A stretch of 63,536 nucleotides of DNA from Bacteroidales bacterium (lineage in GTDB: Bacteria; Bacteroidota; Bacteroidia; Bacteroidales; JAQXIO01). The DNA lies in contig JAQXIO010000026.1 of assembly GCA_029007825.1 (NCBI GenBank), positions 1-63,536 of the forward strand, read 5' to 3'. Positions 61,201-63,536 of the stretch are shown one piece after another. The position numbers and the translations under genes are program-made. Position 1 is the first letter of the stretch, and the number at the start of each line of letters is the position of its first letter. The notes below the pieces were generated by a model. That model ran no database searches. It worked only from the letters and a program-made list of their open reading frames with translations, and was not told the DNA's origin.

Positions 61201-63536
61201 ATATTAAAAGTTTCGAATACGATTCGTCGGGCAGATTGACCAGACAAATCGATAATGCCGGAAAACAGCATGCGGTTACTTCGCGTTTTTCCAATTACGA
61301 TAAATTCGGCAATGCCGGAACCGTGACAATGAGTGCCGATAGCTGTCCTACCGTTGTCGTAAACAGGGTGTACGATCCGACGGGACGTTTTTTGCTGTCG
61401 GAAATCAAGCCTTCGAACCATGTTACGGAGAAAATCTACGATGAGGTTACCGGCGAAGTGCTGTCGGAATACAGCGGCGGTCTTACCACCCAATATGAAT
61501 ATGACGGTTTCGGACGCTTATCTTCCGTTACCGATCCGAAAGGGAATATCAGGAGAACCACCTGGAGTTGGGATAATGGTTTGGATCCGGATAAACTGCA
61601 TTACAAAGTCGTTGTAAACGATCCGGAGAAAGGCGTTACTACGACGTGGTATGACCGTTATGGCCGGGAGGTGCAAAGCGAGTCGCCCAACATCGGAGGC
61701 TTGACGAAAATAAAAAAGGAGTACGACGGGCAAGGCCGGATAAAAGAAATAACAGCGAACAGGGGCGATAATTATAATAAAAAGATTTCTTCCATATACG
61801 AGTATGATAAGTTCGGCCGTTTATCATCTGTCGGATATGAGATGACGGACGGTTCTATATCTACCGATTTAAAGCATGTCTCTTATTCCTATTCCGGTCT
61901 TACCACTTCGATGTCAGAGGGTAAAACGAAATCCGTTACGCTGAATAAATCGGGCCTTGTGGCAACATCGAAAGACCAGTCAGGCGATTCGATCTCTTAT
62001 TCGTATAACAGTCTGGGACTTCCTGTGCGTATAGTTTCCAGCGGCTTGACGACCGATATCGTGTATGATTACCGGGGTTACCGGACATCTGTTAAAGATC
62101 CGAACCTGACGAATCCGGTATCGAGTGAATATAATGCGTACGGCTGGCTGACAAGACAGACGAATGCCCGCGGCCAGAGTAAACGGTATGTTTACGATGC
62201 CTTGGGGCGTGTAACGCAGGAGCAGGGGCCCGAAGCTACTTATTCCTACCGGTATGTGTCGTCAATAGAGGCCAACGGGCAGCTGGAAAGCGTCAAAAAA
62301 GGAAACGATCTCCTGATGGAGTCTGTATATGACCGGTACGGGCAATTGACTTCGATGACCGAGACGTTCGAGGAAAATAAGTATCAGTGTAAATATGGTT
62401 ACGACCAATTTTCGAGGGTAAGCGAATATACGTCTCCGTCGGGAATGAAGCTCGGTTATACCTATAACGAACATGGTTTCCTGACAAGCGTTAAGGAGAA
62501 AGAGGGTAATGCCGAATTGTGGAAATTGGTAAGTGCGAATGAAAACGGGGAGATAACGGAAAGCCTGTTCGGAAACGGACTGTCCCGCGTGTCGGGTTTT
62601 ACGGCCGAAGGGCGGTTGAGTACCCTTCAACTGAAAAACGGGAATTCTGCAATCGACAGTATTTATTATAATTTCAGCCCATCCAGGGAGCGGCTTCTGG
62701 AACGTAGCCTGTCGCCGGAGGATGTTACGGAGGTATTTGGTTACGATGCACTCGACCGTCTCACGTCCGTCCGGAAGGACGATGTGCTGGCAGATTCGAT
62801 CAGTTATTCGCCCGACGGCTCTATTACCAGCAAGCTGAATGTAGGTACCTATCTTTACGGGATGAATAATCATGCGGTTTCGAAAATTGTGAATCCTGTG
62901 GATGGCTATATGCCGCCTCAGTTTCTTTCGATGGAATACAACAGCTCCAACAGGATAACCGGGCTTATGCAAGACGGCGACACGGTTAAAAAAGTCCGGT
63001 TCACATATGGTTATGATAACCAGCGCCGGAAAATGCAGTATTATGAAAACGACGCGTTGAAACGTACCCGTTACTATTTCGGCAATTATGAAAAAGAGGT
63101 GCCGGCAACGGGTAATGCAAAAAATATCGATTATATTTACACCCCTGACGGCGGTGTGGTGGTGGCCGAAAAGACGGGAAATACCGCCCGGACGTACCGT
63201 TACGTGCATACCGACCATTTGGGCAGTTTCCGTACCGTTATCGGTGCCGGCGGTGCTGTTTTGTCACGATACAGTTACGACCCGTGGGGTGTCCGTTCTT
63301 TAGAATCGGGCACCGAAGCGGGATTGCGCGGCTTTACCGGGCATGAGCATCTGGACGATTTCGGGCTGATCAATATGAATGCCCGGTTGTACGATCCGGT
63401 TTTAGCCCGTTTTCTGGGGATGGACCCTTATGTACAGTTGCCCGATTATACGCAGAACTTTAACCGGTATGGCTATTGTTTGAATAATCCGTTGATGTAC
63501 ACCGATGCGAGCGGGGAGTTTATAGGATGGCTTGGT
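58212..63536 (+). CDS. Giant SpvB/FG-GAP/RHS-repeat protein (Tc-toxin B/C or Rhs-like), truncated by the window edge
   Basis: The frame is open from the ATG at 58212 (a second at 58221) to the last base, 1775 codons without a stop. A signal peptide follows the second ATG (MRRQYIFLFLFCFWGITNG). An SpvB-like domain begins at about residue 95 (AATYNIPISVVPGTAGLQPG, YNSQSGNGLLGYKWSLSGIS). Integrin-like FG-GAP/VCBS repeats lie at about 400-740 (DFDGDGAADMLL, DLNGDGLCDVV, DYNGDGKMDVFD). YD/RHS repeats run from about 1075 (YEYDGFGRLSSVTDPKG, YVYDALGRVTQEQGPEA). The RHS core is at about 1660-1760 (HTDHLGSFRTVIG, NMNARLYDPVLARFLGMDPY, NRYGYCLNNPLMYTDASGEF). The variable C-terminal tip, often a toxin, would follow immediately after the window. 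Confidence 0.9.
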   Translation, partial: MTIMRRQYIFLFLFCFWGITNGQTTRTMLFGEDKKDVPGEYVARDRIELLPGFEFTPTSDGEFKAWTDDGLLFSMDYLDEIPGQGIVTNESTVVGSTVGNADVSMTGAATYNIPISVVPGTAGLQPGLSIDYNSQSGNGLLGYKWSLSGISSIVRTGKAIYYDGVSQAPCLDDSDNFLFEGQRLLLTEGTHMQNNARYRTEMETFQDITLKKIDGKSCFEVKNREGYTLTYGTTDDSYIEAQGSTVPVSWLISRITDADGNYIEYKYTEKNSTGECYISEINYTGNTPAGLEPYAKVRFVYETREDTVSAYIFGKEICTTVLLKKIISTYKDEIFREYRLYYNRIDGYSRLATVEEYNRKGQSYNPIKIYWGIKEETLPINSDYYPHKYALMSHLLPPLAVADFDGDGAADMLLEGDTATADGRVARLHLSVKTVDNVSPLKEVGFMQIDDAVIPLGENYECLKVADLNGDGLCDVVRMNKKEIGGLRPTTYYYFTVFLFNGSSFVQSCEETLIGLDLSDAVIGDFSGNGINKILIKSWNGTGKLYGFDGNYSEYHGISDWGRRVESATMPRGFQYHYSYSYSGDVNSFDFTGAGKDNICVFDSAGISVYELVGNTFVKSLETSLVNADSDIYFGDYNGDGKMDVFDVNHGSSRILYSTGKNFKATSYDLSIPDVSMIYSLNFRHDKKSSIVAFKPGTQSADIYSFSNSGFSTVPKEFPMANYTFTGDQGLLIADFNGYGVPSFLLFGLQMEELHLYAFEAYFLRQAQYSDVCEIRDGFNNVNSFTYQRLKKNNSFDTNYDYVYQEDDATVNYPVNKRLYPITVVKTFKFAGPADESQSFSDSVLYRYKGIRNHSEGKGFLGFKEILEKRVTQSRTEITKAEIDGDNYYPYVSEKRITVNDSIPVETVIYENKKLALGGKRIFPYISKESKTDHLTTLTNETEYIFRQEDEGKPYIIKTKAGSLTTNQQYVWEMRGSRKVPVSITTTKSGLEGTYTDIKSFEYDSSGRLTRQIDNAGKQHAVTSRFSNYDKFGNAGTVTMSADSCPTVVVNRVYDPTGRFLLSEIKPSNHVTEKIYDEVTGEVLSEYSGGLTTQYEYDGFGRLSSVTDPKGNIRRTTWSWDNGLDPDKLHYKVVVNDPEKGVTTTWYDRYGREVQSESPNIGGLTKIKKEYDGQGRIKEITANRGDNYNKKISSIYEYDKFGRLSSVGYEMTDGSISTDLKHVSYSYSGLTTSMSEGKTKSVTLNKSGLVATSKDQSGDSISYSYNSLGLPVRIVSSGLTTDIVYDYRGYRTSVKDPNLTNPVSSEYNAYGWLTRQTNARGQSKRYVYDALGRVTQEQGPEATYSYRYVSSIEANGQLESVKKGNDLLMESVYDRYGQLTSMTETFEENKYQCKYGYDQFSRVSEYTSPSGMKLGYTYNEHGFLTSVKEKEGNAELWKLVSANENGEITESLFGNGLSRVSGFTAEGRLSTLQLKNGNSAIDSIYYNFSPSRERLLERSLSPEDVTEVFGYDALDRLTSVRKDDVLADSISYSPDGSITSKLNVGTYLYGMNNHAVSKIVNPVDGYMPPQFLSMEYNSSNRITGLMQDGDTVKKVRFTYGYDNQRRKMQYYENDALKRTRYYFGNYEKEVPATGNAKNIDYIYTPDGGVVVAEKTGNTARTYRYVHTDHLGSFRTVIGAGGAVLSRYSYDPWGVRSLESGTEAGLRGFTGHEHLDDFGLINMNARLYDPVLARFLGMDPYVQLPDYTQNFNRYGYCLNNPLMYTDASGEFIGWLG

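Overview
The window is chromosomal DNA from an anaerobic member of the Bacteroidales (Bacteroidota). The evidence is the repeated TAnnTTTG-type -7 boxes (often exactly TATCTTTG), an anaerobic ribonucleotide reductase, Bacteroidales-type TonB receptors, LptD and AsnA, and several secreted glycan-degrading enzymes. I see no insertion sequence, integrase or CRISPR array. Genus cannot be settled from sequence alone.

Layout. 1-1.1 kb: 5' part of nrdD (minus strand) behind a cobalamin riboswitch. 1.5-3.7 kb: an isolated contractile-injection-system pair, a full tail sheath and a short protein matching only the C-terminal region of the tape-measure family. 3.9-4.9 kb: a membrane pentapeptide-repeat protein. 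5.0-8.5 kb: the most interesting locus, a Ro60-like TROVE/vWA protein, three tandem structured RNAs just downstream on the same strand that look like YrlA-type Y RNAs (a tRNA-like head on a long stem), and a divergent WYL regulator. 8.7-19.7 kb: a GH106-like enzyme, an outer-membrane barrel protein and redox/sugar enzymes (aldo/keto reductase, two Gfo/Idh/MocA proteins). 20-22.9 kb: a sulfur locus (Rrf2 regulator, metY, cysK). 23-25.3 kb: recA with a saccharopine-dehydrogenase-like gene. 25.9-34.4 kb: glycan enzymes around an ABC-F protein with a structured leader. 34.6-36.6 kb: bcp peroxiredoxin and a 5'-nucleotidase-like lipoprotein. 36.8-39.6 kb: a TonB receptor with a His-rich small protein, probably metal uptake. 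39.7-45.5 kb: a polytopic membrane protein with a UbiA prenyltransferase, a GSGD-repeat lipoprotein, small redox proteins and a META lipoprotein. 45.6-51.3 kb: a tripartite RND efflux operon. 51.6-57.4 kb: HD-domain protein, lptD, ung, asnA and tRNA-Arg(CCG). 58.2 kb to the end: a very large SpvB/FG-GAP/RHS protein cut by the window edge before its variable C-terminus.

The candidate undescribed system is the TROVE - three Y-RNA-like elements - WYL locus. In each element the outer and inner helices differ in sequence but keep their base pairing. An internal loop, a GAUACUUCG segment after the inner helix and a T-arm with a UUCRA loop are conserved. The heads range from nearly complete tRNA mimicry (element B) to a bare T-arm (element C). 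This fits a Ro-Y RNA ribonucleoprotein family that presents several tRNA-like modules, with a WYL regulator instead of the RtcR/RtcBA context known in enterobacteria. All assignments come from reading the sequence; no database search or folding program was run.
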